Source: Hypomyces perniciosus (taxonomy: Eukaryota > Ascomycota > Sordariomycetes > Hypocreales > Hypocreaceae). Taken from it: a DNA stretch of 64,000 nucleotides. The stretch covers positions 4,836,001 to 4,900,000 of the forward strand of contig SPDT01000007.1 in NCBI GenBank assembly GCA_008477525.1. The letters run 5' to 3'. Positions 1 to 12,419 of the stretch are shown here, in pieces (position 1 is the stretch's first letter; every line of letters starts with the position of its first letter). The notes beneath the pieces are model-generated. The model ran no database searches and was not told the DNA's origin. It saw only the letters and a program-made list of their open reading frames with translations. A program made the position numbers and the translations under genes.

Positions 1-2110
1 GGGCTACAGACTTTATTGATGCAACTGCAATAGTTATGATGTACTTCGCACTCCGTACACATTCCGTAGACATATAATTGTGTTGATGGAAATGTCACAG
101 GCCTGTAAGTTGGGTTTCCAGTTTACCAGGGCTGTGTCATAGAGGTTAGTGACTCACGTTGTTGACTCAGGAGCTCACCCACGAGGACAATATCATGGAC
201 TCTACTTCGTAAATCTATGAATGAAAGGCAAATTGGAGTTGGAATAGAGAGATGATGCACATCTTTCGAGAGACAATAATACTAATAGCCCGCCGTCTTT
301 AAAGAATCAGTGGGCACAGAACTATTGCAACTCAACTGTTCTAGAGAGCGAAGCTATCATTTGCGTGATTAGTACAATGTACTGGCATTATTAGTGTTCA
401 TGCAGAAAGGGTCTCCACAGGCACATTCCGTATAAAGACCAGATGTGACGTCGGATCCTCCCACAAAGCCGAGTAAATGAATGGCAACTCCCAGCTATTC
501 ACGGTGTTGTGACGCAGCTACAGCGCGTACCTCGCCGCGTACAACGAACTAGACATACGTATGCCGAGATGATGAAGCGACCGGATCGTGGGATCGGCAT
601 CCTTGCATTGCAGCCTTTGGGGTGGAAGCCTGACAATGTACTGGTACAGCAGGGCATCAGTTGTTGGATTTGATTGCTAATCTGTCCCGACGATGTTTTT
701 AAGCTGTTCATTTAAATGTGGCGTGTCTGAGACAGGGCCAGAACGACGTGAGCAAGAGAGAGATAGGAGCCGCCATGACGATGCATGATTGGGTGGGATG
801 GTGCAAATGTTATAGGTTAGATTGAGATGGGCGTCGCAGGCATGACGTAGTCTGCCCCGCCAAGCTAAACAAGCAACAAGCAAACAAGCATAAGACAAGG
901 CCTTGCTTGGACGCATGCAGTTGCAGATTGTGCTGATGAGACAGAATCAGCCATGTATAAAAAACATGTGTGCATATTTGAATCAAGAATACCTAACGGT
1001 AGCGGTTGCTATATCGGTTTCTAGAGGAAGCGAACTGGATCGTCATAGATCGAACGGAGCGTTGTGTGAAGAATCCATCGACAGTCTCTAGTACTGGGCA
1101 TCTATGTATCTGTACTTGCACATCACATCAGCATTCATCTGATGAGAGCAATGATGCCACTCGCCAGAGGCAGTGATGCAAAGCGCAAGCTGTGACCCCC
1201 CCTGGTCGAGCGTCCAGTCTGCAAGCCTCTGCACGCCTCTGCACGCCTCCGCTTGATTTTGTCAATCCTTCCAGGCCTGGACCCGTTCCCATCCACGCTA
1301 CTGTTATGCCTACGCACCCTGACTTCATACTGGCAGAAAAAGCCCCGCTGCCCTAGGTAATGAATGCTACAGGTATTGCTGTCAAGGAATATACTACCAA
1401 CTTGTACATGATTATGCTCGTCTATCCTTCGGTAGGAGCAGCAGCAGAAGAAGAATAAGAAGAACAAGAAGCTGCTGCATACTCCGGCCGCTGTTTGAAT
1501 TACATAGTAGCATTACATCAAATCATATTCTACCAGCCAAGCCGGGCTGCAGACAGCTACTACCTCGTAATTCCGTACAGCCTGCTGCTCTCTCTCAAAC
1601 CAAGGCCCAGAAGCAGTGCTCTAGCCTCTTCCAGCCGCATCGGCACGTCAGCTTCCACTAAAAATTACCGCTCGCCGTCCGCCCTGTCCGTCCGGAATCA
1701 TCGCCTGAAATACCACTTTCTTCCCCGGTCCTCATCCTTTCCCTCTCCCATTTTCACTGTCTTCTTCCACAATAAAATTCCTCCCTCTTCTCGTGTGACG
1801 ATTTAACTGCATTGTCTGCATTCTCGACCATCGCATCTCTTTGTAGGAATCTTTCAGAAAGCTCTGCCTGCCCGCGATTCACTTTAAAACCCCGCATCTC
1901 CAGCGTTGTGCATTCTCCTCCACGGACTCACAGCTCCCACGAGGCGACAGATACTGCGTTGCGGCTTCACTTGCTCAATTCTGCGCTGCTGCCCACTTCC
2001 TACTCAGCAAGAAACCCGCCAAACGTCTCATCTATATAAATCTATTCCCGATCCGCTCTGTTTTACACTTCCGCTGCGCAGTCGCTCGTCAGCGGCGTCC
2101 CTCGAGAGCC
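1..2110. other. Gene-free stretch upstream of the kinase gene
   Basis: No reading frame here looks like protein: the short frames are overlapping, compositionally odd and lack family motifs. The left part is ordinary mixed sequence with a small tandem 10-mer (TCTGCACGCC) near 1221-1245. From about 1600 the plus strand becomes rich in CT runs, typical of fungal promoter and leader DNA, and leads into the kinase gene. Confidence 0.6.
2033..2040 (+). promoter_or_regulatory. Candidate TATA box of the kinase gene
   Basis: TATATAAA lies 71 bases before the kinase start codon, in a CT-rich stretch. Position and sequence fit a TATA element, but many fungal housekeeping genes do not use one, so this is only a candidate. 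Confidence 0.35.
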
Positions 2111-4460
2111 ATGTCGACCATCCAGCAGCTCAAGAACTTCATCCGTCATGGTACGCACCAGCCACCCACCCTTGACATCATGACGGCATCCCCATAAGCC
2201 CTTCTCTCGGGAGCAAGCGAGCTCGTCCCACTGACTGTTCTTTGCTCCAGGTAAACAAGCACGCGCCGCCAACTTCAATGATGATTCGCGCAAAAATGAG
2301 GCCGCTCCTCCCCAGCAAGCATCACAGGTTGTCCACGAAAAGACAATGGCTGCTTCCGAGCCCATATACGCCAGGCAGCCCGGAAACAAAGATCCACTAA
2401 CGGGCTACTCAGAGGCTCCCCGCGAAGACCATAACCGTGCCGCACAAGCTGCCCATGCCGCTGCTCACCATGTCGAGCAGTCGGCCCAGGCCAAGGCTTC
2501 CAAGAGCAGGCGCATTGACGAGTCGAACTTGGCCAAGCTTGTTGCCGAGGAGAATGCGAGCAAGAACAAGTTTCCAAAATACCCCGGCCTGGAGCGATGG
2601 GAGCTTGTTGAGAAGATGGGCGATGGTGCCTTCAGCAATGTCTACCGTGCACGCGATTTGGAGGGCGACCAGGGCGAAGTGGCCATAAAGGTTGTCCGCA
2701 AGTATGAGATGAATAGCATGCAAGTAAGTCTGATTAGACTCGTCTTTTTTTTGTTTGTTTTGTCCCATTATTCCACCTTTCTTTTATTGTTGGCCATACC
2801 CGTGGCTGTCTCTTTATCCATCCCACTCTTACCAACCATGGGGAGGGGTCTTCCCCTTAATAGGGAAATAAACATTTACATCCGGACTTCAAGAAGGTCC
2901 CGAAAGCTGCAGAGGTGCGAGAACTTCATTTCCTTCGGTTAATATTTAATCGATGTGTTTGCAATCTGTAGTGGTGCCGGGGACTATGACACCACAGTCA
3001 AGAAGACACTTTGGAGGAGGAAACCCTGCTAACATCGCTCTAGCGGTCCAATATTTTGAAAGAAGTTCAAATCATGCGCCAACTCGATCATCCTAACATC
3101 ATCAAACTCATTGAATTCTCCGAATCACGGCAGTACTACTACATTGTTCTCGAGCTCGCGCCTGGTGGCGAGCTGTTCCACCAGATTGTCCGTTTGACAT
3201 ACTTTAGCGAGGAATTGTCTCGTCATGTCATCGTCCGAGTCGCCCGGGCACTTGAGTATCTGCACGAGGAGAGGGGAGTGGTCCATCGGTAAGTCACATC
3301 TAAGCATGGTGTTTTTTCAGCAAGGGTCCCCTCCCAAGTTCGCCTTCTGACGTCATACTCGACCCCCACCCTCCTTAGTGAACCTATGCTCATACTGACT
3401 CTCCAACAGTGACATCAAACCTGAGAACATCTTGTTTAGCCCCATACCGTTCATTCCATCGAAGCACCCAAAACCCAAGCAGCCCGGAGATGAGGAAAAG
3501 GTCGACGAGGGCGAGTTTATTCCTGGCTATGGGGCTGGAGGTATCGGCGAAATCAAGATTGCCGATTTTGGGCTCTCCAAGATTGTGTGGGAGACCCAAA
3601 CAATGACACCATGTGGCACTGTTGGCTACACAGCGCCGGAGATTGTCAAGGATGAGCGGTATTCAAAGTCGGTTGACATGTGGGCTCTCGGATGCGTCCT
3701 ATATACACTGCTCTGCGGATTTCCACCTTTCTATGATGAGAGCATAGAGGTGCTTACTGAAAAGGTCGCCAAGGGACAGTACACATTTCTATCGCCGTGG
3801 TGGGATGACATTTCCCCGTCTGCCAAAGACCTTATCAGTCATCTCTTGACAGTTGACCCTGAAAAGCGGTATACTATCAAGGAGTTTCTCGCTCATCCAT
3901 GGATTCGTGAGAGCGGACCGACACCGATGGAAGAGAAGAGGCCTGAGTCGACGCCTCTCCAACCGTTCGGTACGGCACAGTTTGAGGAATCAGGAAGGCG
4001 CTACGATTTCCGGTCCCCAGCTGCTGTCAATCTCCGTGAAGTCTTCGATGTTAGTTATGCTGTTCATCGTCAAGAGGAGGAAGGAAAGAGAAGAGCGCAG
4101 CTCGGAGTCAGGGCTGGCGGTACCCCACGGCCACTTGGCGGCCTCAATGAGGAAGATGAGGAGGAAGAGGACAGCATGGATGTCGATCAGCAGGATCAGC
4201 AACCTAATACAGGGACTCATGCTTTGGAACAAAGCATGCAGAGAGCCAACATTCGTGACCAAGACAATGGCCATAGTCGGGGTCGGCAGCGCGAGCGAGT
4301 TAATGAGAAGGGCTACGGACAACACTCGGCAGCCGTGACTGCTGCGGCACGACAGCAAGTCCGGGATAGAAACCGGCAGAAGGGCACATTTGAACTCAAC
4401 CTTGACAACGCGACCTTGCTGGGGAAGCGAGGCAAAAAGGTTCCCGTCATGGGAGCATAG
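2111..4460 (+). CDS. srk1: Rck2/Srk1-type serine/threonine kinase (CaMK group)
   Basis: Four exons, 2111..2150, 2251..2723, 3044..3288 and 3410..4460, give 602 residues; every junction is GT-AG and keeps frame. The N-terminal ~150 residues are charged and Ala/Gln-rich. The kinase domain follows: glycine loop GDGAFSNVY, VAIKVV lysine, HRDIKPEN catalytic loop at about 252-259, IADFGLSK, and GTVGYTAPE activation segment. An insert of about 35 residues rich in Pro and Glu lies between HRDIKPEN and DFG, which is characteristic of fungal Rck2/Srk1 kinases. These are targets of the stress MAP kinase Hog1/Sty1 and act in cytoplasm and nucleus; that role is taken from the family. The C-terminal tail has an acidic run, then basic and Gln-rich sequence. 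Intron 2 is long for this genome (320 nt). AATAAA near 4865 may serve 3' processing. Confidence 0.9.
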
Positions 4461-6405
4461 GAGCCCCATGTGGTCGAGCAATCAAGAACCGGGTCAACGG
4501 AGGATCGTGCTGTTGCTGTTGATGGTGTTTTTGAGTATTCTCCCGCGGACGAATTTATCAAGGGGGAGGCATCTCCTGCGCGAAGAAACGAACAATACAT
4601 AAACCTTTTACATCGGGGTATTGCAAACTCGATTTGCGACAGATGGGAGCGTTGCGTCGAAGGGGACGCAACCAGTTTGACATCATAACGAGGCGTATGG
4701 AGTACTTGGCAAATGGAATGGAATGCCGAGAGAAAATTTTGTCAACTCTTGATGATTGTAATCAGGCTGAAGATTGTGCTGTGTGTAGTACCCAGGGTGA
4801 GAACGATCTATACATTTGCAGGGAGTTCTAGGGACCTGTTTGCTTCAAAGAAGCTTGTTGTAGGAAATAAAGATTGTTTCCTGCATGTTACGGGGCGCTG
4901 AATTCACCCAACTTGCTTCATTATTGCGTCCCACCAGTTTTTCTCACCCATGTAATTGTTCTAGAACCCGAAACTGACACTCTCGTCACCATCATCTGCA
5001 TCACTTGTCGCTTTGTCCTTGGCTCCGTGCCGGTGATCCCTCTTGATCATAGACCCATCCAACAACTTAGAAGCTATCCAAAAACGGGTTGTAAGATGAT
5101 GCGTGTCACCTGCCGCTCGCAGCAAGCAAGTTGGGTATCCGAGAACACCGGGCGTGGTGTTTGGAGACATTATGATGACACTGGCTTAAATTATTTCGTT
5201 CTTTGTTCAGTTGTAGCTTGGCAGACTGAGTGTTTGTTCGGCTACCTTGCATTTATCATAGAAGCAACCGGTCGTTCTCTCTTTTAATCTGCTCCTCTTC
5301 CTCCGGACCGAAGTCGCTAGCCAAAGCGAATGTTTAGTCCCGAAGACGATCTATCTTTTGAAAAGGGTCATGTATCCGACGTCTAGAAGGGTTGTGATGC
5401 AAAAATAACGGGCCATCTATGCAGCAGGCTAGTGTATAGTATGTCTTTGAGCCTGGAAGAGGAGAGACGAACATTGATGATGTCAAATAACATATCTTCA
5501 AAATTGGTCTGTCTACATCTTTCGATATCCCTGTGCCATTAGAGGCCTTGGAAGCATGTTGAAGCCAATTTGCTGCAGCGCATCGAAAGAGCGGGTGCTG
5601 ATACCCGATCCACGTACTCGTCAGAATCTCCGTACTTACCTATACTTTTGTACTGCGTTGTCCCATTGAGGGCTGTATGATGGAGGCTCAAGGACGGTAG
5701 AGTAGAGGTAGGCAACACAGATTGTTGTGACATATTGCTGAGCGTCGGCTCTAGCAATCTCATTTCCCTCAATTGTAAATATTGTGTTACCTGTCAGAGC
5801 TATCGGATCTCCCAAATATAGGAGACACGCCATATTGCCCTGCAGCTATTCCAGAGTCGTGTAATGAAATAACCGGATGTCGCCGCTACTTTCTTTGACA
5901 GTCACGAAGCACATCAAGTAGGTAACAATAAAATAGGGCCTGCAAAAATATATACCCTGATAGTAAGTGAGCGGATAACCGATGAGAGTATTCAGAACTT
6001 CTACTATTGTATTATACCATGTATTGTAAAAACCCGCTAGCTAAGAACTATCTGTAGCAATGAGAGTAATCTGTGACAATAGTATCAATGGATATGAGTA
6101 GTGTATATCTTGTGGTCCCTGTTTTATTGTCACCCGCTTGCCCATGCATACGTCAACTATTCTCGAGGTCATCGTCACCGGGCGGTGATGTACTATCAGT
6201 CTAGATCAGCGGCTTCGAGATTGCTGATGCTAATTATTAGTACGTACTCGTTACGGCAGATGCTGGTATTATTCCCCTCAATAATATTACATTTACGTAC
6301 CGCTCTATCTATCTTGATTATCCAATCTCCAAGACGTGATGGTAACCGTAGCCACACCCCTTTGGAGCCATCTATCGTGTATGGTGCTCATGACATAAAC
6401 CATCT
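4461..6405. other. Kinase 3' region and gene-free spacer
   Basis: Contains the kinase 3' untranslated region and then about 1.5 kb without convincing coding sequence. Short frames near 4874-5287 and 5539-5833 show no motifs. The right third is AT-rich and holds one copy of a dispersed repeat (5966..6140). Confidence 0.6.
5966..6140. repeat. Dispersed short repeat, copy A (MITE-like)
   Basis: This stretch matches 54625..54821 in three collinear blocks. The first is AGAGTATTC-RGAACTT, followed by a similar tail to about 6020. The second is ATCTGTAGCAATRAGAG near 6053. The third is a 21-base block at 6120..6140 beginning TGTTTTATTG and ending CACCCGCTTG. The ends are weak inverted repeats: AGCGGATAAC on the left against AGCGGGTGAC on the right in reverse complement. 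Non-coding, AT-rich and small with inverted ends suggests a decayed MITE-like element, but no target duplication is clear. Confidence 0.5.
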
Positions 6406-8061
6406 CTAAAGCTTGTAGAGTCTCACTTCCACTCCTTGATTTCTCTGGGCTACCAACACCTTGTTCTTCTGTCCATAAAACACCCTCAGCCCCAAGGACA
6501 CAACTACAACAAACAACAAGAAACCGGCGTTTGTCCAATGACCTGTTGGATATCCCCTCTTAGCCTCATCGGCTTTGTAGATCCACACGCCTGGGATCTG
6601 GCCAAGACCTCCACCGATGCTCACGTTGATGGCAATGGCTAAGCCCGTGGCCGCCGTGCTGATGACGTTGGATGTGAGCCAGCCTAGAAGCGGCGGGATA
6701 CACGCGAAGGACCCAGCCGTGGCCATGATGAGAGCGCCGTAACGAGAGCGGTAATCTGTGGCAGATAGAGCCGCGGAGACGATGAATCCTATAGCTCCGA
6801 CAAAGGCCGCGCCCGCAGCATGAAATCCACGGGCGTTGAACCTGTCGGCAGACATGGCGACGAGAATTTGGCAGACTAAATTGTTCAAGTTAGCTTCGTA
6901 ACAACCTCCCCTTTTCTCATGACCACTTACCATATGCAACGGCCCAAGGCGGCACAGTCATCAACTGGGCCTCCAAGTCCTGATATCCCAGACCATTCAC
7001 AATCGACGGACTGAAGAGACTCAGACTAGCAAACGGGGGGCTGATGGCGAAGTAGATGGCGTAGTGTGCGTACAAACGCCAATCTGTCAGGGTAGTCTTG
7101 GCATCGGCCCAGGTCATGCTCGGATGGTGCCCCTTACTGCCCTCATCCTTTAGTCGTTCTATTGCAAGATCCTTCTCAGTCTCAGATAGCCAGGTGGCGC
7201 TTTCGGGGTAGTCAGGGAGGAAGAAGAAGACGAAGAAGGAGGAGAGGCATGATGGGACGCCTTCGATTATGAAGAGCCATCGCCAACCAGCGAGACCCGC
7301 TGCACCGTTCATATGTCCGATGCCGTAGGCAATGGTACCGCCGAACTGCAAAGTGTTAGTATGAGTGACATTAAACTGTTGGAGGATCTTACAGCTCCTG
7401 CGAGGGTTGCTGATGCGAGAATTAAAGCCACACTAGTAAACGTTAGCAAATGACAAAGTGCACGAGTGTTGCGACATACCGAACACTGCGCTCGCTGTGC
7501 TTATACCAAAACGTCAAGTAATACACCAATCCAGGAAACAAACCCGCCTCAAACACACCCAGCAAGAAGCGCACACCCGTCACACTTCCAAAGCTATTCG
7601 TGCCACCCATTGCCATGGTCATAGCGCCCCAGCAAAACATCAAAAAAGCCAACCATCGACTAGGACGCAGCTTCTTGAGGAGGATATTGCTAGGCACCTC
7701 GAAGACGGCATAGGCAACGAGGAAGACCATGAGTGCAATGTTGAATTGGTAGTTGCTCATATTGGCCGTGTGCTGCAGGTCATCGTTGGTGGACACGTTG
7801 AGAACTTTGGCATTGCCGATGTTGGCGCGATCGAGGAAGCAGAGGAAGTAGATGCCCGCGGAGATGGGGATGATGCGCAGGTCTTGTTTCCAGATGAGAC
7901 GTTTTTCCTCGTCGCTCATAACGCTGGGGTGCTGGGGCAAGGGGGCTTCCTGGAGAAGGTATTAGAATATGATCGGCTGCTGCATGGGAGGAACAAGGAG
8001 GGTTTCATACATCTTTGAGCGCGGGCTCAACGTCTGTCGCTTCCTTGAGTTTGGTGTCCAT
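6406..8061 (-). CDS. MFS transporter, Dal5/anion:cation symporter type
   Basis: Five exons on the minus strand, read from 8061: 8011..8061, 7480..7949, 7393..7432, 6931..7345 and 6406..6875, giving 481 residues. All introns are GT-AG, 47-61 nt, and one exon is only 40 nt. The protein starts with a short hydrophilic tail, then DEEKRLIWKQDLRIIP and FLDRANIGNAKV, hallmarks of the fungal Dal5/Tna1-like anion:cation symporter family. Conserved helices include VFEVPSNILLKKLRPSRW, GVRFLLGVFEAGLFPG and GWRWLFIIEGVP; about 12 membrane spans are expected. Family members import allantoate, nicotinate, vitamins or other small carboxylates across the plasma membrane. The substrate cannot be told from sequence. 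The promoter carries three phased CGGCCGG sites about 620-675 bp upstream. Confidence 0.9.
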
Positions 8062-9069
8062 CTTGACCGCTGCTAATCACGCGATCTTGGAAATTGTGAA
8101 GATTTGATGGCAGACGCCAATGTGCCCACTGAGACAAGCAAGTGGAAGGCTTCGAGTAAACGCGCGCCGTGTCTAAGTCTTCCCGAAGCTAAGTCGAGCT
8201 TATGGTTTAGGGTTGGAAGATCTTTCGATCCTCGGAAAGATTGTAGGAATTGCGGGGGAAAGCCCACTGGCACGTTGTCTGGGTGAGGCCGACATTTTGG
8301 AAGGAAAAATATCCACTGATGCAGGGTTTGATTGCCGATCATGTAATGGAAGTTGGTTCAGTGTGGGGATTGTTGGGTGTGCGTTGCATTGTCACATTGT
8401 GTGGTTCGTGTTTATCCCCTGTGGATAGGGTCACATCGGGTAGTGCCTAGAATTTGACAGGCCATCGCAGTCAAGGGTGTTTGTTATGTCTGGATGGAGA
8501 TATGGTGTGGTGGATTGGTCGATGATTCCAAATGCACTTCTCCCCGATTTCATAGATCGTGAGGTTTAATATCTACCTAGGTAGTTGTAGTATGCAGAGC
8601 TGCTGGCAGAGAATGGTAACGGATTCAGTCTAGTATTCTCAAAATTCTCCGACTTGCAGCCGAGATCGGTTTCCATATCCGGCCGGTTTTGTGGATCTCT
8701 TCCGGTGGTCGGCCGGAGTCTAAAAATTGCGGCCGGTCCAGACTTCCCGAGGTGGTAAAAACGCGTAGATTAATTAGTAAACTCGAAAGGTCTGTAAATT
8801 AAAGAAGGCGTTGGTGGGAACGGCCTGATTATAAAACATGTGCTGTGGTGATACGAACTCCTTTTTACTGCAACGGAACGTGCGCTTGCGAGGTGGAGAC
8901 GAGCACGGTGCTGTGGCTGAAGGCCAATATGGGAGTTTCCGATTTCCTATGAGATGGTATTGATTTCTTTATTCTTTTGCATTCTTCTTCAGTTTAAATT
9001 AAATTTCTCATCTTTTGTGTAATGCCGAAAGGGACGTTCGTGGTTTGCGTCTCCTCAACATGTGCAGGT
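8062..9069. other. Spacer between the MFS gene promoter and the DUF1275 gene 3' end
   Basis: No gene seen. It holds the MFS promoter (to the right of 8061 on the minus strand), a perfect 12-base palindrome CTACCTAGGTAG at 8573..8584, the CGGCCGG cluster, and an AT-rich stretch near 8980-9010 that may be the 3' region of the DUF1275 gene. Confidence 0.6.
8680..8736. promoter_or_regulatory. Three phased CGGCCGG sites
   Basis: CGGCCGG occurs at 8680..8686, 8710..8716 and 8730..8736. Start-to-start distances are 30 and 20 bases, so all three lie on about the same face of the helix. CGG/CCG palindromes are the usual half-sites of C6 zinc-cluster regulators. The nearest promoter is that of the MFS transporter (start at 8061). 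A regulatory role is inferred. Confidence 0.4.
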
Positions 9070-10006
9070 CTATTCCTCATCATCCTCTGATGGCTCCGCC
9101 GGCCAGAAGAACCAGGTAATGACCATGACCAGCTTCAGCACCGCGGCAGTCCATAGAGCGCCGCCAATCCCTACCGGGCTATGCGAGAACAGCCCGCCCG
9201 CCACAGCGCCGAATAATAAGAGCAAGGGCGCCGCCGCACGGCGGTTCCTCTCGGCATTGTGGAAGGCAAACAAATCCTGGTCCGAGAACAAGTCGCAGTA
9301 GATGCTGGTCAAGACGACGCTCGTCAGGGCATTGTACTTTAGCGCCCTGCTGGTCACGGCCTGTCCGCAGCTCTGAAAGGCGACCAGCGCGAGGGGCACG
9401 AGAACGGTCCAGTCGACGACGTCCTTGTCGGTGGAGGGAGGAGTGAGAGTCACGATAAGAGCGGCCGCGACGATGAAGAGCATCTGGGCGGCGAAGGAGA
9501 CGCAGAGCACCCAGCGCCGCTTGGGAGAGAAGTACCGGTGGAAGCGGGCGAAGAAGAAGGACCCGACGCAGAAGCAGAGCAAGGAGATGCCGGATTTGTA
9601 GAGTCTGGTTGATGTGGGCGGATAGACCAGCGATGCCAGGCCCAGCCCAACGTATACAGTGTTTCCTTGACTCGACAATCAGCCTCCTCTTCATCTTTTA
9701 CCTAGCGAGTTTGGGTCGACAAAATCCATGGGGGACAAACGAACCTGTTTGCATGGACACGAAGGCTCCCCAGACCTGAGTCGAGGCGCTGTCCAGAAGG
9801 CCCGTGACGACGTAGCAGAGGAGCAGTACAACATCAGCCCATGATCGCGATACCTCGGCCATCATCTGTTTACGCAGCCGTGAAACAAACGACCGTGGCG
9901 CGGGTTTGTTGCGAAGCAGCGGCTGCTCTTCATCGCCGAAGCCGGCGCCATTCTGCGCGGTAGCCGTTGAGGCAGCGGTGGTGCCGTAGCTCACGGAGTT
10001 GGTCAT
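9070..10006 (-). CDS. DUF1275 (YoaK-like) integral membrane protein
   Basis: Two exons, 9745..10006 and 9070..9665, give 285 residues. The intron has a GTTCGT donor and an AAG acceptor, both slightly unusual, but joining restores the motif MQTGNTVYVGLG. The start is the ATG at 10006; an upstream in-frame TTG is not used. The N-terminal ~60 residues are hydrophilic (TTAASTATAQN, DEEQPLLRNK). A membrane domain of about six helices follows, with the DUF1275 pattern: a helix with TGLLDSAST, the MQTGN motif, and FQSCGQAVTSRALKYNALTS with the conserved transcript-like TS..L turn. An acidic tail SEDDEE ends it. The family is widespread in bacteria and fungi and its function is unknown. It is divergent from the oxalate decarboxylase gene with 945 bp between. 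Confidence 0.85.
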
Positions 10007-10951
10007 TTTTGATTGGCCTTGTTCCAATTTAGCAATTGAGCGTTGTGAAACAAGTCGCTATGATCAATTGCAATGCCAATTGGTGTGCATATGGTTCATA
10101 ATATAAGAACGAGCGGACGGGGCGCGTGCTGGAGCCGCGCCGATACTAATATGTTGTGTAAAAGCGAATGTCAGACAGACAGGAACCCGAATTGCGCCAT
10201 TGGGGCGGATGGATCCGGCCTTTTTTTCTGCGACGTCACATCTTATGGCCACTATAACCTAGTTTTTGCCGAGGATGGACTAGCGATGCATGCTTATGCT
10301 TCCTTTCGAAAGGTGCGCGCCACCAAATTCCCGCTCTCGGCATCGTCACCAGCTTCCAGTTTTCGGGGACCAGGACTCGAGGATGCCGCTTCTTGGATTA
10401 TGTAGCAAAGCCTTGGCTTTCTGCCTCATTGGCGGATTCTAGATCTGGCGCCGACTGTTGCAACAATCCAGGCAAATAGCAAGGCTGAGCTGAGCATTGG
10501 TGGCATTACGGAGTACGGAACACTCGGACTTGACTCGGCAAGTCGGTCTCCAGGTCGACAGCTCTTCTCCAGGCTAACGAAAAGTGTCTCCATCTTATTC
10601 CCTTGTTTCAACGCGCACATCATCCTGGGGGCTATGAACGCAACCAATGGGACCAGAGGAGTTTTTTTTTTCCTCATAAAGTTCCCTCCGGTCTGTAGTG
10701 CACGTCCTCGTATGACTCGAGGGTAAAGCTGAATAAAGTAATGCCGTCTTAGCAGCATCCCCTGTGCTTATAAGTCCAGCGGCCCTCCTCCAGACTCCAT
10801 CCATCCCGGAAGCTCGTGCCATCCATCCACCTTGTTGACCTGAGTTGAGAGTTTCCTCTTCCATATCTCAGCTATTCTGCGGAGCGTTTTCCCCGATCCT
10901 CCGAGCTTCAATTCCATATCGCGTTCCTCTGTCGCTTCGGCCTCTCTCGAG
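10007..10951. promoter_or_regulatory. Divergent intergenic region, DUF1275 gene / oxalate decarboxylase
   Basis: No gene seen. TATAA at 10769..10773 lies about 180 bases before the oxalate decarboxylase start and could be its TATA element. A TACGGAGTA palindrome-family motif is at 10507..10515. Confidence 0.5.
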
Positions 10952-12419
10952 ATGAAGCTCACCACGAGCCAATTGCTCCTTGCTGGAGCGAGCTTGACCG
11001 CAGCTCTTCCTCACTATGACAGCCCCCGCCAGCGACTGCTCAATGGCATGGATCTGCCATCCAAGTTGACCCAGAACAGCAAGCCGTACACTCCGGCGCA
11101 TCGTGACCCCAATGACAACTACGTCGATACCATTGGCAAGAAGCTGGACCCTCTGCCATGGCGGAACGGCCACGGCGCCTCCGTTCTCGGCCCCTACAAT
11201 CGCGATCGTTCGCGACAGAGCCCAGATATGATTCGCCCTCCCAGCACCGACCATGGTAACCTCCCCAACATGCGATGGAGCTTCACCGACTCTCACGTGC
11301 GCATCGAGGTAAGATTCCACGGACCCGCGACAACCGCAGCCATTCGGCCCTTTGCTCACCGTGGAAACAGGAGGGTGGCTGGACGAGACAGACGACGATT
11401 CGAGAGCTCCCCACTAGTGTGGAGCTGGCTGGCGTCAACATGAGACTTGACTCAGGCGTCATCCGCGAGCTTCACTGGCACAAGGAGGCCGAGTGGGCGT
11501 ATGTCCTCGACGGCGAGGTCCGCGTCACGGCGCTGGACTACGAGGGCGGCAACTTCATCGACGACTTGAAGAAGGGCGACCTGTGGTACTTCCCCAGCGG
11601 CGTTCCGCACTCGCTCCAGGGTCTGGGCGAGAACGGAACCGAGTTCCTGCTCATCTTTGATGATGGCCACTTTTCCGAGGAGTCTACCTTCATCCTGACT
11701 GACTGGCTGGGTGCGTATCCTCATAGCTGCACACTGTTCATCCATCCGAATAACGCTAACCTGTCTATTCAGCACATACGCCCAAGTCCGTCATCGCCCA
11801 AAACTTCCACCTCGCGCCCGAGGTCTTCGACCACCTTCCCAAGGGCGAAAAGTACATCTTCCAGGGCTCCAAGCCCGGCTCCATCGACGAGGAGCGCCCC
11901 ACGGGCAAGAACGTCAAGAAGTCCAAGTTGCAGTTTACGCACAAGATGCTGGACCAGGAGCCCAAGAAGACGAGTGGCGGCCACGTTCGCATCACCGACT
12001 CCAAAAACTTCCCCATCTCCAAGACTGTGGCTGCTGCCCACGCCGTCATTGAGCCCGGCGCCATCCGCGAGATGCACTGGCACCCCAACGCCGATGAGTG
12101 GTCCTTCTTCATCAAGGGCCGTGCCCGTGTGACCGTCTTTGCCGCCGAGGGCAATGCGCGTACGTTTGACTACGTGGCTGGTGATGTGGGCATTGTGCCG
12201 AAGAACATGGGCCACTTTGTGCAGAACATTGGCGACGAGCCCGTGGAGATGTTGGAGATTTTCCGTGCGGATGAGTTTAGAGACTTCTCGCTCTTCCAGT
12301 GGATGGGCGAGACGCCCCAGCGCTTGGTCTTGGATCACCTGTTTGCGGATGACAAGGAGGCGGGAGAGAAGTTCTGGGAGCAGGTCAAGGATGCGAAGAA
12401 GGATGAGATTACGAAATAA
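10952..12419 (+). CDS. Secreted oxalate decarboxylase (bicupin)
   Basis: Exons 10952..11308, 11371..11710 and 11773..12419 give 447 residues. A signal peptide ([18 protein letters not shown]) predicts secretion. Cupin 1 carries HWHKEAEW with metal ligands H154, H156 and E160, and H199 in VPHSLQG. Cupin 2 carries HWHPNADEW (H334, H336, E341) and a later GHF histidine. The lid loop between them reads SEEST at 221-225, matching the SENST lid of oxalate decarboxylases; E222 is the expected catalytic proton donor. Oxalate oxidase-like bicupins lack that Glu. The family is Mn-dependent and converts oxalate to formate and CO2. In fungi it relieves oxalate stress and raises external pH. The lid Asn-to-Glu change is a small oddity. 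Confidence 0.92.
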
